From DASQFQ01 sp963722815 (GTDB lineage Bacteria; Actinomycetota; Thermoleophilia; Solirubrobacterales; Solirubrobacteraceae): 64,000 nt of DNA. The DNA lies in assembly GCA_963722815.1 (NCBI GenBank), contig CAVROM010000011.1:310001-374000 (forward strand), in the 5' to 3' direction. The notes beneath the pieces are model-generated. The model ran no database searches. It saw only the letters and a program-made list of their open reading frames with translations, and was not told the DNA's origin. Shown in pieces: positions 26,971 through 36,044 of the stretch; the stretch's first letter is position 1; each line of letters opens with the position of its first letter. The position numbers and the translations under genes were made by a program.

Positions 26971-27183
26971 GTGGCGAACGTGGAGGCCCACATCACGGGC
27001 ACCGTGTGGAAGATCGAGGTCGAGGTGGGCGACACGGTCGAGGAGGGCGACACGGTGGTGATCCTCGAGTCGATGAAGATGGAGATGCCCGTCGAGGCCG
27101 AGGATGAGGGCCGCGTGGCCGAGATCCTCTGCCAGGAGGGCCAGTCGGTCTCCGAGGGCGACGCCCTCGTCGTCCTCGAGTGA
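26971..27183 (+). CDS. Biotin/lipoyl attachment domain protein (BCCP-like)
   Basis: 70-residue single-domain protein with the biotinylation motif ESMKMEMP (Lys at about residue 36) and the typical hammerhead fold ending GDALVVLE. A GTG start at 26971 follows GAGGAG. Such stand-alone biotinyl domains serve acyl-CoA carboxylases in actinobacteria. Here it overlaps an enoyl-CoA hydratase gene by 4 bases; no carboxylase or carboxyltransferase is in the window, so its partner enzyme is elsewhere. Confidence 0.9.
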   Translation: MANVEAHITGTVWKIEVEVGDTVEEGDTVVILESMKMEMPVEAEDEGRVAEILCQEGQSVSEGDALVVLE

Positions 27184-27986
27184 GCGAGCTCGGGCCGGGT
27201 GTCGGCGGCAAGCTGCGGCTGGATCGTCCCGCGCCGCACGTCGCGCGGCTGACGATCGACAACCCGGCCAAGCGCAACGCGCTCGACCACGACATCCTCG
27301 ACGGGATCGCGGCGACCGTGCGCGAGCTCGACAACGCGCGCTGCCTGCTGCTGACCGCCGTCGGCCCGGTGTTCAGCGCCGGCTACGACATCGGCGGGCT
27401 GCCGCGCGACCAGTTCGAGCACCAGGCCGAGTCGCTCGTCGCGCATCCGTTCAGCGCCGCGATCGAGGCGCTCGAGGCGTTCCCGTATCCCGCCGTCGCC
27501 GCGCTCAACGGGCACGCGATCGGCGGCGGGCTTGAGCTGGCGCTGACCTGCGACCTGCGGATGGCCGCCACCGGCATCAAGCTCGGGATGCCGCCGGCCA
27601 AGCTCGGGCTCGTCTACTCCCACACCGGCATCCGCAAGTTCATCGACACCGTCGGGGTCGCGCGCACGCGTGAGCTGTTCTTCACCGGCCGCAACGTCAG
27701 CGCCGCCGCCGCGTTGGAATGGGGCATGGTCACCGAGCTCGCGCCGCCCGAGAAGCTCGCCGAGCGCGCCGTCGCGTTCGCGGCGGAGATCGCCGCCAAC
27801 GCGCCGCTCTCGCTGACCGGCAACAAGCGCGTGATCAGCGAGCTGCTGGCCGCCGAGGGCGCGCTCGACCCGGAGGTCGAGGCCGAGCTCGTCGCCCTGC
27901 GCGAGGCCTGCTTCCGCTCCGAGGACTTCTACGAGGGCGTGCGCGCGTTCGCCGAGAAGCGGGCCCCGAGATGGCAGGGGGGCTAG
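27180..27986 (+). CDS. Enoyl-CoA hydratase/isomerase family protein
   Basis: 268-residue crotonase-fold protein (GTG 27180). The oxyanion-hole segments are FSAGYDIGGL and NGHAIGGGLELALTCDLRMA. The position after GLVYSHTGIRKFIDTVG carries neither of the two classical catalytic glutamates clearly, so hydratase, isomerase or another crotonase activity is possible. It is translationally coupled to the biotinyl protein and overlaps the following murein peptidase-like gene by 16 bases. Confidence 0.85.
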   Translation: MSELGPGVGGKLRLDRPAPHVARLTIDNPAKRNALDHDILDGIAATVRELDNARCLLLTAVGPVFSAGYDIGGLPRDQFEHQAESLVAHPFSAAIEALEAFPYPAVAALNGHAIGGGLELALTCDLRMAATGIKLGMPPAKLGLVYSHTGIRKFIDTVGVARTRELFFTGRNVSAAAALEWGMVTELAPPEKLAERAVAFAAEIAANAPLSLTGNKRVISELLAAEGALDPEVEAELVALREACFRSEDFYEGVRAFAEKRAPRWQGG

Positions 27987-28516
27987 CCGTCATCGTCGCG
28001 CTGGCGCTGCAGCACGGCGTCCAGCTCCCGGCCGAGTCGCCGTCGTGGGTCACCTGGGACCCGGCGCTGAGGCAAACGCCGAACCGCAGCTGGCGCCGCT
28101 GGGGCACGCGCAAGCTCATCGACACCACCGAGCTCGTGCTCGACGCGTACCACGACGCGCACCCCGACTCGCCGCGCGTGCTCGTTGGCGATCTCTCGCG
28201 GCCCCACGGCGGCTACTTCGGCGCTCGCTACGGCGGGCTCGGTCACCTGTCGCACCAAAACGGGCTCGACGTCGACGTCTACTACCCCCGCCTCGACGGG
28301 CTGGAGCGCGCCGCGCGGTGGCCCGACCAGGTCGACGTCGTGGCCGCCCAGGAGCTCGTCGACCGCTTCGTCGCGTGGGGCGCGGTCAAGGTCTTCGTCG
28401 GGCCCGATCTCCCGCTGCACGGACCCCGCAAGGTGGTCATCCCGCTGATCCACCACGACGACCACCTGCACGTCAGGCTCTCACCGCGCCGCGTGAATCG
28501 CGCCGTCTCGGGGTAG
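27971..28516 (+). CDS. Penicillin-insensitive murein endopeptidase-like protein (M74/MepA-like)
   Basis: 181 residues. A hydrophobic N terminus (MAGGLAVIVALALQHG) could be a signal or anchor. Zinc-site motifs of the LAS superfamily are visible: RPHGGYFG, GHLSHQNGLDVDVYYPR (His and Asp ligands) and the C-terminal HHDDHLHVRL. It would cut peptidoglycan cross-links outside the membrane. ATG 27971 overlaps the end of the hydratase gene. Assignment to MepA rather than another DD-peptidase of this fold is moderate. Confidence 0.78.
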   Translation: MAGGLAVIVALALQHGVQLPAESPSWVTWDPALRQTPNRSWRRWGTRKLIDTTELVLDAYHDAHPDSPRVLVGDLSRPHGGYFGARYGGLGHLSHQNGLDVDVYYPRLDGLERAARWPDQVDVVAAQELVDRFVAWGAVKVFVGPDLPLHGPRKVVIPLIHHDDHLHVRLSPRRVNRAVSG

Positions 28517-28553
28517 GCGACCTCCGATAGCCCACGGGAGGGAGCCGTTCCAG

Positions 28554-30336
28554 ATGTCGCGTATCGCCGGTCTTGCACTTGTCGCTGTTCTGATGGCCCT
28601 GGTGGCCGCGTTCCCCGCGCGCGCCCAGGTCCCCGACCCGCCGAAGACCCCGGTTGCCGAAGGCACCGGCGGCTCGGCCGCGACCGTCGACCCGCTCGCC
28701 ACCCAGGCGGCGATCGACACGCTGCGCTCCGGCGGCAACGCCGTCGACGCCGCGGTCGCGGCTGCCGGCGTGCTCGGCGTCGTCGAGCCCTTCTCGTGCG
28801 GCATCGGCGGCGGAGGCTTCATGGTCGTCTACGACGCCCGCCGCCACAAGGTCGACACCATCGACTCGCGCGAAGAGGCGCCGGCCGGCATGACGGAGAC
28901 GTCCTTCCTGGCGAGCGACGGCACGCCCCTCCCCTTCGACGAGGCTCGCGTCGGCGGCCTCAGCGTCGGCGTGCCCGGCACCGTCTCCGGGTGGGAAACC
29001 GCGCTGAACCGCTACGGCACGCGCCGGCTTTCCTCGTTGCTGCGACCCGCCGAGCGGATCGCCCGCCGCGGCTTCACGATCGACGCCACGTTCAACGGGC
29101 AGGTCGCCGCCAACGCCGACCTCTTCGACGACTTCCCCGCCTCGGCGGATCTGTACCTCACGCCCGGGGGGACCGCCAAGCCCGTCGGCTCGGTCCAGGT
29201 CAACCGCGACCTCGCGCGCACCTACAAGCGGATCGGCCGCAATCCCGACCGCTTCTACCGCGGCGGGATCGCGCGTGACATCTCGCAGACCGTGCGGCAC
29301 CCGCCGGCGGTCGCGCCGGACGTCGCCGGCAAGCCCCGGACGATCCACGCGGGCTCGATGACCCCGGCCGACCTCGCGCAGTACGACGCCATCCGCCGCG
29401 ACCCGACCCGCATCGGGTACCGCGGCCTCGACATCTACGGCATGGCGCCGCCGTCGTCGGGCGGCTCCACGATCGGCGAGGCGCTCAACATCATGGAGGG
29501 CTTCCCGCGCGCCGAGGCCCGCGATCTGAAGTTGCACCAGTACCTCGAGGCCTCCAAGCTCGCCTACGCGGACCGCGGCAAGTTCCTGGGCGACCCGGCC
29601 TTCGTCGACGTGCCGCTGCGCGGGCTGCTGTCCGACCGCTTCGCCGCCGCGCGCCGCTCGCTGATCGGCGACACCGCGCTGCCCGCGCCGCAGCCGCCCG
29701 GCGACCCGCTGCCCGTACAACGGCGGCGGCCATGGCCACGGCTACGGGAAGGTGAGCTCGGACGCCGAGGGCCCCTCGACCACGCACCTGACCGTGGCCG
29801 ACCGCTGGGGCAACGTCGTCACCTACACGTTCACCATCGAGCAGATCGGCGGCAGCGGCATCACCGTGCCGGGCCGGGGCTTCCTGCTCAACAACGAGCT
29901 GACCGACTTCAACTTCACCGCAGGCACGGCGAACTCGCCGGCGCCGGGGAAGCGGCCGCGCTCGAGCATGGCGCCGACGATGGTGTTCGATCACGGGCGG
30001 GTGGCGATGGCGCTCGGCTCGCCGGGCGGCTCGACGATCATCACCACGGTGCTGCAGATTCTGGTGAACCGCATCGACTTCGGCATGAGTCTGCCGGACG
30101 CGCTCGCGGCGCCGCGCGCCTCGCAGCGCAACGGCGCGACGACCGATGCCGAGCCCGCCTTCCTGACCCACGACGGCCCGGCGCTGGAGGCGCGCGGGCA
30201 CAAGTTCGTCGTGCCCGCGGATGGCTACATCGGCGTGGCCACCGGGATCCGCTTCCTGCGCGGCGGCCGCCAGCAGTCCGTGGCGGAGCCGACGCGGCGC
30301 GGAGGCGGCTCGGCGATGGTGGTGAGACCCCATTAG
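28554..30336 (+). CDS. Gamma-glutamyltransferase, secreted (frameshifted)
   Basis: About 593 residues with a Sec signal (MSRIAGLALVAVLMALVAAFPARA). The large subunit shows ATQAAIDTLRSGGNAVDAAVA and FSCGIGGGGFMVVYD. The autoprocessing Thr is in PSTTHLTVADRWGN, and the small subunit has GSPGGSTIITTVLQ. It hydrolyses or transfers the gamma-glutamyl group of glutathione outside the membrane. A +1 break at 29715 falls just before the processing site; removing the G after CCC gives DPLPYNGGGHGHGYGKVS. ATG 28554 follows GGGAGGGA. A second, signal-less paralogue is at 37227-38927. Confidence 0.9.
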
Positions 30337-30343
30337 GAACTGC

Positions 30344-30359
30344 CGTCCGGGGGCGGACG
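30344..30359 (+). terminator. Short G-loop hairpin after the gamma-glutamyltransferase gene
   Basis: CGTCCG (30344-30349) and CGGACG (30354-30359) pair around GGGG, 8 bases after the stop and 12 bases before the next ATG. It is a modest candidate terminator or leader hairpin; no T-run follows. Confidence 0.35.
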
Positions 30360-30371
30360 TACCGTTCCGCC

Positions 30372-31568
30372 ATGCTCGACATAGAGGACCGCCTCGCTGA
30401 GCTCGAAGAGCTCGGGCTGTATCGCCGGATGCGGATGGTGAGCGGGCCTCAGGGCCCCCGGGTGGTGCTCGACGGGAAGCCCGTCCTGCTGCTCTGCTCG
30501 GGCAACCATCTTGGGCTCGCCGACCACCCGCGCGTGCGCGAGGCGGCGGCCGACGCCGCCATGCGCTGGGGCGCGGGCGCCGGCGCGGCGCGCCCGGCGT
30601 CGGGGACGATGACGCTGCACCGCCGGCTCGAGGAGCGGCTCGCCGACTTCCTCGGCACGCCGGCAGCGCTGCTGTTCGGCTCCGGCTACCTGGCCACGCT
30701 CGGGATCGTCCCGGCGCTCGCGCAGCGCGGCGAGCTCGTGTTCGCGGACGCGCTCTGCCACCCCTCGGTGACCGACGCCTGCCGGCTGGCCGAGGCGGAG
30801 ACGGTGGTCTATGACCACGGCGACGTCGATCAGCTCGCCTGGCGCCTGCGCAACGCCGACGGCCGCGCGGCGCTGATCGTCACCGAGGGCGTGTTCGCGC
30901 TCGACGGCGACGTCGCGCCGCTGGAGGCGATCGCCGCGCTCGCGCACCGGTTCGACGTGCGGCTGATGGTGAGCGAGGCGCACGGGCTCGGCGCGGTCGG
31001 GCCCGACGGGCGCGGCGCGATCGCCGCCGCCGGGCTGCGCGGTCAGGTCGACGTGATCGTCGGCAGCCTCGGCTCGGCGCTCGGCGCCGCCGGCGGCTAC
31101 GCGGCGTGCGACCGCATGCTCGCCCGCTACCTGGCCGCCCACGCGCGGACGTTCGCAAGCTCGACCGCGCTCCCGCCCCCGGCCGCCGCCGCCGCGATGG
31201 CGGCGCTCGAGCTGCTGCGCGAGCAACCGCGGCGGGTCGAGAAATTGCAGGCCAACGCCGACTGCCTGCGCACGGAGCTCGCGCGCGAGGGCTTCGACGT
31301 GGCGGGCGCCGACGCACACGTGATCTCGATCGTGGTCGGGGAGCCGCGGCTCGCGGTCCGGATCGCCGAGCTGGCGCTCGAGCAGGGCGTCTACATCGGC
31401 GCCGTGCTGCCGCCGGACGTGGCCGAGGGCTGCGCGCGGCTGCGGTTGTCCGTGATGGCCTCGCACACGAAGTCGGAGCTGCGCGACGCCGCCCGGGTGC
31501 TCGGCCGGGCGGCGCTGCGCGCCGGCTTCCGGCCCGCCACCGGCATCCCGCTCGCCGCAGCCGCGTAG
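30372..31568 (+). CDS. AONS/KBL-fold protein lacking PLP lysine and aspartate (probable pseudoenzyme)
   Basis: 398 residues covering the whole alpha-oxoamine synthase fold (BioF, KBL, serine palmitoyltransferase). Many family landmarks are kept: CSGNHLGLADHPRV, SGTMTLHRRLEERLADFLG, ALLFGSGYLATLGIV and TEGVFALDGDVAPL. Yet the PLP-binding Lys in the usual GTLGKALG is Ser235 (GSLGSALGAAGGY). The aspartate that holds the PLP ring nitrogen (usual VDEAH) is Ser201 (MVSEAHGLG); His204 remains. The codons are tcg and agc, so single-base errors do not easily explain both. It cannot form the normal internal aldimine, and may be a scaffold or regulatory partner like the LCB1 subunit of eukaryotic palmitoyltransferase. 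Neighbours give no clear pathway. Confidence 0.85.
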   Translation: MLDIEDRLAELEELGLYRRMRMVSGPQGPRVVLDGKPVLLLCSGNHLGLADHPRVREAAADAAMRWGAGAGAARPASGTMTLHRRLEERLADFLGTPAALLFGSGYLATLGIVPALAQRGELVFADALCHPSVTDACRLAEAETVVYDHGDVDQLAWRLRNADGRAALIVTEGVFALDGDVAPLEAIAALAHRFDVRLMVSEAHGLGAVGPDGRGAIAAAGLRGQVDVIVGSLGSALGAAGGYAACDRMLARYLAAHARTFASSTALPPPAAAAAMAALELLREQPRRVEKLQANADCLRTELAREGFDVAGADAHVISIVVGEPRLAVRIAELALEQGVYIGAVLPPDVAEGCARLRLSVMASHTKSELRDAARVLGRAALRAGFRPATGIPLAAAA

Positions 31569-31601
31569 CACGGGGGGCGTCCGTGGGGTAAACCTCGCCC
31601 C

Positions 31602-32996
31602 ATGGATCTCGACCTCCTCGTCATCGGCTCGGGCCCGAGCGGCCAGAAGGCCGCCATCCAGGCCGCCAAGCTCGGCAAGCGTGTCGCCGTCGTGGAGCGC
31701 AAGCAGCGCCTCGGCGGCGTCTCCATCCACACCGGCACGATCCCGTCGAAGACGTTGCGGGTGGCGGTCTTGGACGAGCTCGCCCGGCGCCCGCTCGACA
31801 TCCCCGACCCGCTCAACCCGGAAGGGCGGGAGCGCGCGGCGATCGAGTTCCTGATGGATCGCGCCGCGCGGGTCGTCGGCGCGGAGGCGCAGGTCGTGCG
31901 CGAGCAGTTCCGCCGCAACCGCGTCGGGCTGCTGTTCGGGAACGGCCAGTTCGTCGACGAGCACACGATCTCGATCACCGACGAGGACCAGACCAAGGAG
32001 GTGACCGCGGCCAACATCATCATCGCCGCCGGCACCTACCCCGCGCGGCCGGCCGACGTGCAGTTCGACGACGAGCACGTGATCGACTCCGACGGCCTGC
32101 TCAACCTCCACCAGCGGCTGCCGCGGAGCATGACGGTCGTCGGCGCGGGAGTGATCGGGGTCGAGTACGCGTCGATGTTCGGCCGCCTCGGCACGAAGGT
32201 GACGGTGGTCGACCAGCGCCCGCGCGTGCTGACCTTCCTCGACGGTGAGATCGGCGAGGCGCTGCAGTTCATCCTCCGCCGCAACAACGTCACGTTCCGG
32301 CTGCAGGAGAAGGTCGCCTCGGTCGGCACCGACAAGACGAGCGGCGACGTGATCACGCGGCTCGCGTCCGGCAAGGAGATCCGCTCGGAGACCGTCCTCT
32401 ACGCGACCGGCCGCCAGGGCGCGACCGACACGCTTGAGCTCAAGAAGATCGGGATCGAGCCGAACAAGCGCGGCTACATCGAGGTCGACGGCGACTACCG
32501 CACGAAGGTCCCGCACGTGTTCGCGGTCGGCGACTGCTCGGGCGGCTTCGGCCTGGCGGCGACGGCGATGGAGCAGGGGCGCCTGGCGGCGCTGCACGCG
32601 TTCGATCGACCGGTGTCCTCGATGCCCGAGCTGCTGCCGACCGGCGTCTACGCGATCCCGGAGATCGCGATGGTGGGACGCACCGAGGAGGACCTGACCG
32701 AGGCCGGCGTGCCCTACGTCAGCGGCATCGCGCGCTGGTCGGAGCTCGCGCGCGGGCTGATGACCGGCGACGAGGACGGGATGCTCAAGCTGCTCGTCTC
32801 GACCGAGGACCGCTCGCTGCTCGGCGTGCACGTGCTCGGCACCGGCGCGGCCGACCTCGTCCACATCGGCCAGGCCGTGATGGGCGGCGGCGGCGGCGTC
32901 GACTTCCTCGTCTCGGCCGTCTTCAACTACCCGACGTTCGCCGAGGCCTACAAGGTGGCCGCGCTCGACGCGGTCAACCGGATAATGACCCCGTAG
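31602..32996 (+). CDS. sthA: Soluble NAD(P) transhydrogenase, FAD-dependent
   Basis: 464 residues of the pyridine-nucleotide disulphide oxidoreductase fold: N-terminal FAD motif VIGSGPSGQKAA, NAD(P) motif VVGAGVIGVEYASMFGRLG, FAD motif HVFAVGDCSGGFG and a dimerisation domain ending in NYPTFAEAYKVAAL. The redox-active cysteine pair is absent (GGVSIHTGTIPSKTLR), exactly as in SthA proteins. It would move hydride between NADPH and NAD+ in the cytoplasm. Its last 49 bases overlap the convergent BKACE gene. Confidence 0.92.
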   Translation: MDLDLLVIGSGPSGQKAAIQAAKLGKRVAVVERKQRLGGVSIHTGTIPSKTLRVAVLDELARRPLDIPDPLNPEGRERAAIEFLMDRAARVVGAEAQVVREQFRRNRVGLLFGNGQFVDEHTISITDEDQTKEVTAANIIIAAGTYPARPADVQFDDEHVIDSDGLLNLHQRLPRSMTVVGAGVIGVEYASMFGRLGTKVTVVDQRPRVLTFLDGEIGEALQFILRRNNVTFRLQEKVASVGTDKTSGDVITRLASGKEIRSETVLYATGRQGATDTLELKKIGIEPNKRGYIEVDGDYRTKVPHVFAVGDCSGGFGLAATAMEQGRLAALHAFDRPVSSMPELLPTGVYAIPEIAMVGRTEEDLTEAGVPYVSGIARWSELARGLMTGDEDGMLKLLVSTEDRSLLGVHVLGTGAADLVHIGQAVMGGGGGVDFLVSAVFNYPTFAEAYKVAALDAVNRIMTP

Positions 32997-33709
32997 CGCT
33001 CGACTGCGGCCGCGACGAGCTCCGCGTTGGAGGCGGCGCGGCGCGCGTCGGGGAGCCACAGCGTGTCCTCGAGGCCGATGCGGATCTCGCGCTCGCGGCG
33101 GGCGGCAGCGTCGAGCACCGCCCAGGTGGTGAGGTCGGTGCCGTGGTGCAGCTGCGGCAGCTCGATGCCTTGGCGCTTGAGGTTCCCGTCGATCGCCCCG
33201 GCGGTGGCGACGGCGATCTCGGGGGCGGTCTCCTGCGGCTCGACGAGCGCGCGGCGGCAGTGCCTCTCCAGCCCGGAGGCGGCGAGCTGCTCGGGGTGGC
33301 CGGGGGCGAACAGGCCGGCCTCGATCCAGACGCCGCGCTCGGCGAGCAGCTCGCCGAGCTCGCGCCAGCCCTCCTCGGCGACGTTGAGCGAGCAGCAGTC
33401 GGGCAGCTCGCTCCAGCCGCGCACCTGCTCGAGGCGCTGCGCGACGTCGCCGCCGGTGATCCACAGACCGGTGGTGAGGGAGAGCTCGGCGTCGGGGACG
33501 GCCTCGCGGAGCGCCGCGACGGCGGCGTCGACGTGGTCGGGGTGCAGGCTCTCGGCGCCGTCGTCGCCGCGCGGGTGCACGTGGACGGCGCGCACGCCGG
33601 CCTCGACCGCGGCCTTGGCGTCGCGCGCGAGCTGATCCGGGGTGACGGGGACGCCGTCGTGCTCGCCGCGCGAGCGGGTGCCGTTCAGCGCGGCCTGGAG
33701 GAAGACCAT
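32948..33709 (-). CDS. Beta-keto acid cleavage enzyme family protein (BKACE, DUF849)
   Basis: 253 residues. The family opens LQAALNGTR, and the zinc-binding HVHPRGDDG matches the conserved His-x-His motif. Later segments AELSLTTGLWI, CSLNVAEEGW and IRIGLEDTLW fit the TIM-barrel family whose first member, Kce, condenses 3-keto-5-aminohexanoate with acetyl-CoA. Substrates vary widely, so none is assigned. ATG 33709 touches the stop of the upstream spermidine-synthase-like gene (TGATG). Confidence 0.88.
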   Translation of the reverse strand: MVFLQAALNGTRSRGEHDGVPVTPDQLARDAKAAVEAGVRAVHVHPRGDDGAESLHPDHVDAAVAALREAVPDAELSLTTGLWITGGDVAQRLEQVRGWSELPDCCSLNVAEEGWRELGELLAERGVWIEAGLFAPGHPEQLAASGLERHCRRALVEPQETAPEIAVATAGAIDGNLKRQGIELPQLHHGTDLTTWAVLDAAARREREIRIGLEDTLWLPDARRAASNAELVAAAVERYGVIIRLTASSAATL

Positions 33710-35217
33710 CAGCCGCCCGCCGCGTACTCGACGATCGACTTGTCGATCAGCCACTCGACCGGCGCCTTGTCGTCGGTGTAGACCGCGCCGCCCTTCAGCG
33801 GGCCCTCCAGCCGGTCGGCGGAGGCGAGGGCGAGCGGCCGCAGCGCCTGCGGGAGGCGGGGGGCGCGGAGGTTCGCCGCCGTGGGCGTGGTCTGCGAGCC
33901 GATCAGCAGCGTGTTGGTCGGCTCGATCGGGTCGCGCACGACGTGGTCGAAGGCGCTCGCCATCGTCGCGGTGATGACCTTCTCGAGCTCGTCGTGGCCC
34001 TCGGGGTGGCCGAGGTTGACGATCACCGAGCCACCGGGCGCGAGCCGGTCGCGGACGAGCTCGAAGAACTCGTGGGTGGAGAGGTAGAACGGGATGTAGG
34101 GCTGGCGGTAGGTGTCGAGGAAGATCGAGTCGTAGCGCGCCGTGGTGTGGCGGAGGAAGGGGCGGGCGTCCTCGGTGTGCTCGCGCAGCTGCGGGCGCCT
34201 GCGGAGGCCGAAGTAGCGGTGGCCGATGTCGAACAGCTCGCCGTCGATCTCGACGCCGTCGATGATCGTGCTCGGGAAGTAGCGCGCGTAGGCGCGGGCG
34301 ACGGTGCCGCCGGCGAAGCCGAGGATCGCGATCCGGCGCGGCGGGTCGGGGCGGGTGGCGAACGGTGTGACCAGATAGCCGTCCCAGTAGCCGCCCGTGA
34401 GCACGCTGCCGCGGCGGTAGAGCGAGTGGATCGCCTGGCCCTCGTTGAGCTCGAGCGTGCGGTCGCCGTCGGGGTGGTCGATGACGCGCGCGTACTGGTA
34501 GGTCGTGTCGGTCTCGTGGATCACCTTGCCGTCCTCGGCCGCCTTGACCGTGCCGACCGGCACCGCGAACAGCGCGGCGATGCCGAGCGGCACGAGCCAC
34601 CAGCGGCGCGGGAGCCCGACCGCGGCGACGAGCGCGAGCGCGAGCGCAAAGGTCAGGAACGTGCGCTGGGTGCCGGCCAGCGGGATCAGCAGCAGCGCGG
34701 AGAGGAACGTGCCGAGCAGCGAGCCGACGGTCGAGATCGCGTACATGCGGCCGGCGGTCTCGCCCGAGTCCTCGATGCTCTCGAGCTTCAGCCGGATTGC
34801 CCACGGGGAGACGGCGCCGAGCATCAGCACCGGGATCGCGACGAGCGCGAGCACGCCGAGCAGCGAGCCGAAGCCGGCGCCGAGCGAGAGGTCGTCGAAC
34901 GCGCTGACGCTGAGCGAGAGGAACGGCTGCGAGACGATCGGGACGAGCGCGAGCAGGGCGGCTGCGACGAGCACGAGCAGTGACAGCGCGCCCTGGTCGG
35001 GCCGGCGGTCGGCCATCCGCCCGCCGAACCAGTAGCCGACGGCCAACGCGACAAGCACGACCGCGATCGTGTTCGCCCACACCACGGTCGAGGCGCCGAA
35101 GAAGGGCGCCATCAGGCGCGCGGCAGCGATCTCGGCGCCCAGGGTCGAGCTGCCGACGACGAAGACGATGAGCTCGAGCGGCGGGAGCCGGCGCGCCCGG
35201 GGCGCGCCGGGTTCCAC
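33709..35217 (-). CDS. Polytopic membrane protein with spermidine synthase-like methyltransferase-fold domain
   Basis: 502 residues. Residues about 15-215 contain seven or more helices (SSTLGAEIAAARLMAPFFG at the start). Residues about 220-460 form a soluble spermidine synthase/SAM-binding domain: RTLELNEGQAIHSLY, ILGFAGGTVARAYARYFP, GVEIDGELFDIGHRYFGL, DSIFLDTY. Such membrane-fused proteins are common in actinobacteria, but aminopropyl transfer has not generally been shown for them. The GTG at 35217 is the longest start; a GGAGG sits directly against it, leaving the start uncertain. Confidence 0.85.
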   Translation of the reverse strand: MEPGAPRARRLPPLELIVFVVGSSTLGAEIAAARLMAPFFGASTVVWANTIAVVLVALAVGYWFGGRMADRRPDQGALSLLVLVAAALLALVPIVSQPFLSLSVSAFDDLSLGAGFGSLLGVLALVAIPVLMLGAVSPWAIRLKLESIEDSGETAGRMYAISTVGSLLGTFLSALLLIPLAGTQRTFLTFALALALVAAVGLPRRWWLVPLGIAALFAVPVGTVKAAEDGKVIHETDTTYQYARVIDHPDGDRTLELNEGQAIHSLYRRGSVLTGGYWDGYLVTPFATRPDPPRRIAILGFAGGTVARAYARYFPSTIIDGVEIDGELFDIGHRYFGLRRRPQLREHTEDARPFLRHTTARYDSIFLDTYRQPYIPFYLSTHEFFELVRDRLAPGGSVIVNLGHPEGHDELEKVITATMASAFDHVVRDPIEPTNTLLIGSQTTPTAANLRAPRLPQALRPLALASADRLEGPLKGGAVYTDDKAPVEWLIDKSIVEYAAGG

Positions 35218-35224
35218 CTCCGGC

Positions 35225-35404
35225 TCAGTCCTCGTAGAGGCTGAAATCGGCCTTGCGGGCCCCGCAGACAGGGCAGAACCAGTCGGTGGGGATCTCTTCG
35301 AACGGCGTTCCCGGCGGGATGCCGCCGTCGGGATCTCCTTCAGCAGGGTCGTAGATGAACCCGCAGGACTCGCAGATCCACTTCTGGGCTGTGCTCGTGG
35401 TCAT
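35225..35404 (-). CDS. Rubredoxin
   Basis: 59 residues with the two iron-binding knuckles CESCGFIYD and CPVCGARK, and the family-typical DPDGGIPPGTPFEEIPTDW between them. It carries one electron on an Fe(Cys)4 centre. ATG 35404 is 26 bases from the divergent Nudix ATG. It lies directly upstream of the membrane protein gene on the same strand (7-base gap). The redox partner is not evident. Confidence 0.95.
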   Translation of the reverse strand: MTTSTAQKWICESCGFIYDPAEGDPDGGIPPGTPFEEIPTDWFCPVCGARKADFSLYED

Positions 35405-35429
35405 GGGTTGATAGTAGGGTCGCCCGCCC

Positions 35430-36044
35430 ATGGGGGTCGACAAACCGGGACCTGGCGAAGAGCTGAACACCGGCGCCGCCACGACACCCCGCGCGGCCGC
35501 CACCGTGATCGTGGTGCGCGGCGGCGGCGAGGCGCTGGAGGTCCTGCTCGTCAAGCGCAACCCTGCGCAGAAGTTCATGGGTGGGGCGTGGGTGTTCCCC
35601 GGCGGGGCGGTCGACGCCGACGAGGACAGCCGCGTCGCGGGCGTGCGCGAGGTGGCCGAGGAGGCCGCGGTGGCGCTGCCCGACGCGGAGGCGCTGATCG
35701 AGTTCTCGCGCTGGATCACGCCCCCGGAGGTGAAGATCCGCTTCGACACGCGCTTCTACCTGGTCGCGGCGCCGTTGGACGCCGAGCCGCGGGTCGACGG
35801 CGCCGAGTGCGTGGACAGCGGCTGGTACTCGCCGCGGGTCGCGCTGGAGGCCTACGAGCGCGGCGAGCTGCTGCTCGTGTTCCCGACCATCAAGACGCTC
35901 GAGCAGCTGGCGCCGTTCGGGTCTGCCGACGAGCTGCTCGGCTGGGCGGTCGGCCGCGACGTCGTCCCGATCGAGCCGCGCGTGGTCGTGGAGGGCGAGG
36001 TCGCCCGCGTCGTGCTGCCGGGGGAGCCGGGCTATGAGGCCTGA
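35430..36044 (+). CDS. Nudix hydrolase
   Basis: 204 residues with a Nudix fold. VFPGGAVDADEDSRVAGVREVAEEAAV carries the REVAEE catalytic glutamates; the spacing in the early part of the box is that of the NUDT8/NUDT19-like group. Expected chemistry is cleavage of a nucleoside diphosphate linked to another group, possibly CoA; the substrate is not determined. It overlaps the next gene by 11 bases. Confidence 0.85.
   Translation: MGVDKPGPGEELNTGAATTPRAAATVIVVRGGGEALEVLLVKRNPAQKFMGGAWVFPGGAVDADEDSRVAGVREVAEEAAVALPDAEALIEFSRWITPPEVKIRFDTRFYLVAAPLDAEPRVDGAECVDSGWYSPRVALEAYERGELLLVFPTIKTLEQLAPFGSADELLGWAVGRDVVPIEPRVVVEGEVARVVLPGEPGYEA

Noticed and set aside
30333..33464. Minus-strand open frame of more than 1000 codons opposite the AONS-like and sthA genes
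   Set aside because: Codon-position bias and clear protein motifs lie on the plus strand; the frame is an artefact of few AT-rich stops.
33027..34983. Plus-strand open frames opposite the BKACE and spermidine-synthase-like genes
   Set aside because: They lack family motifs and mirror strongly conserved minus-strand proteins; treated as shadows.
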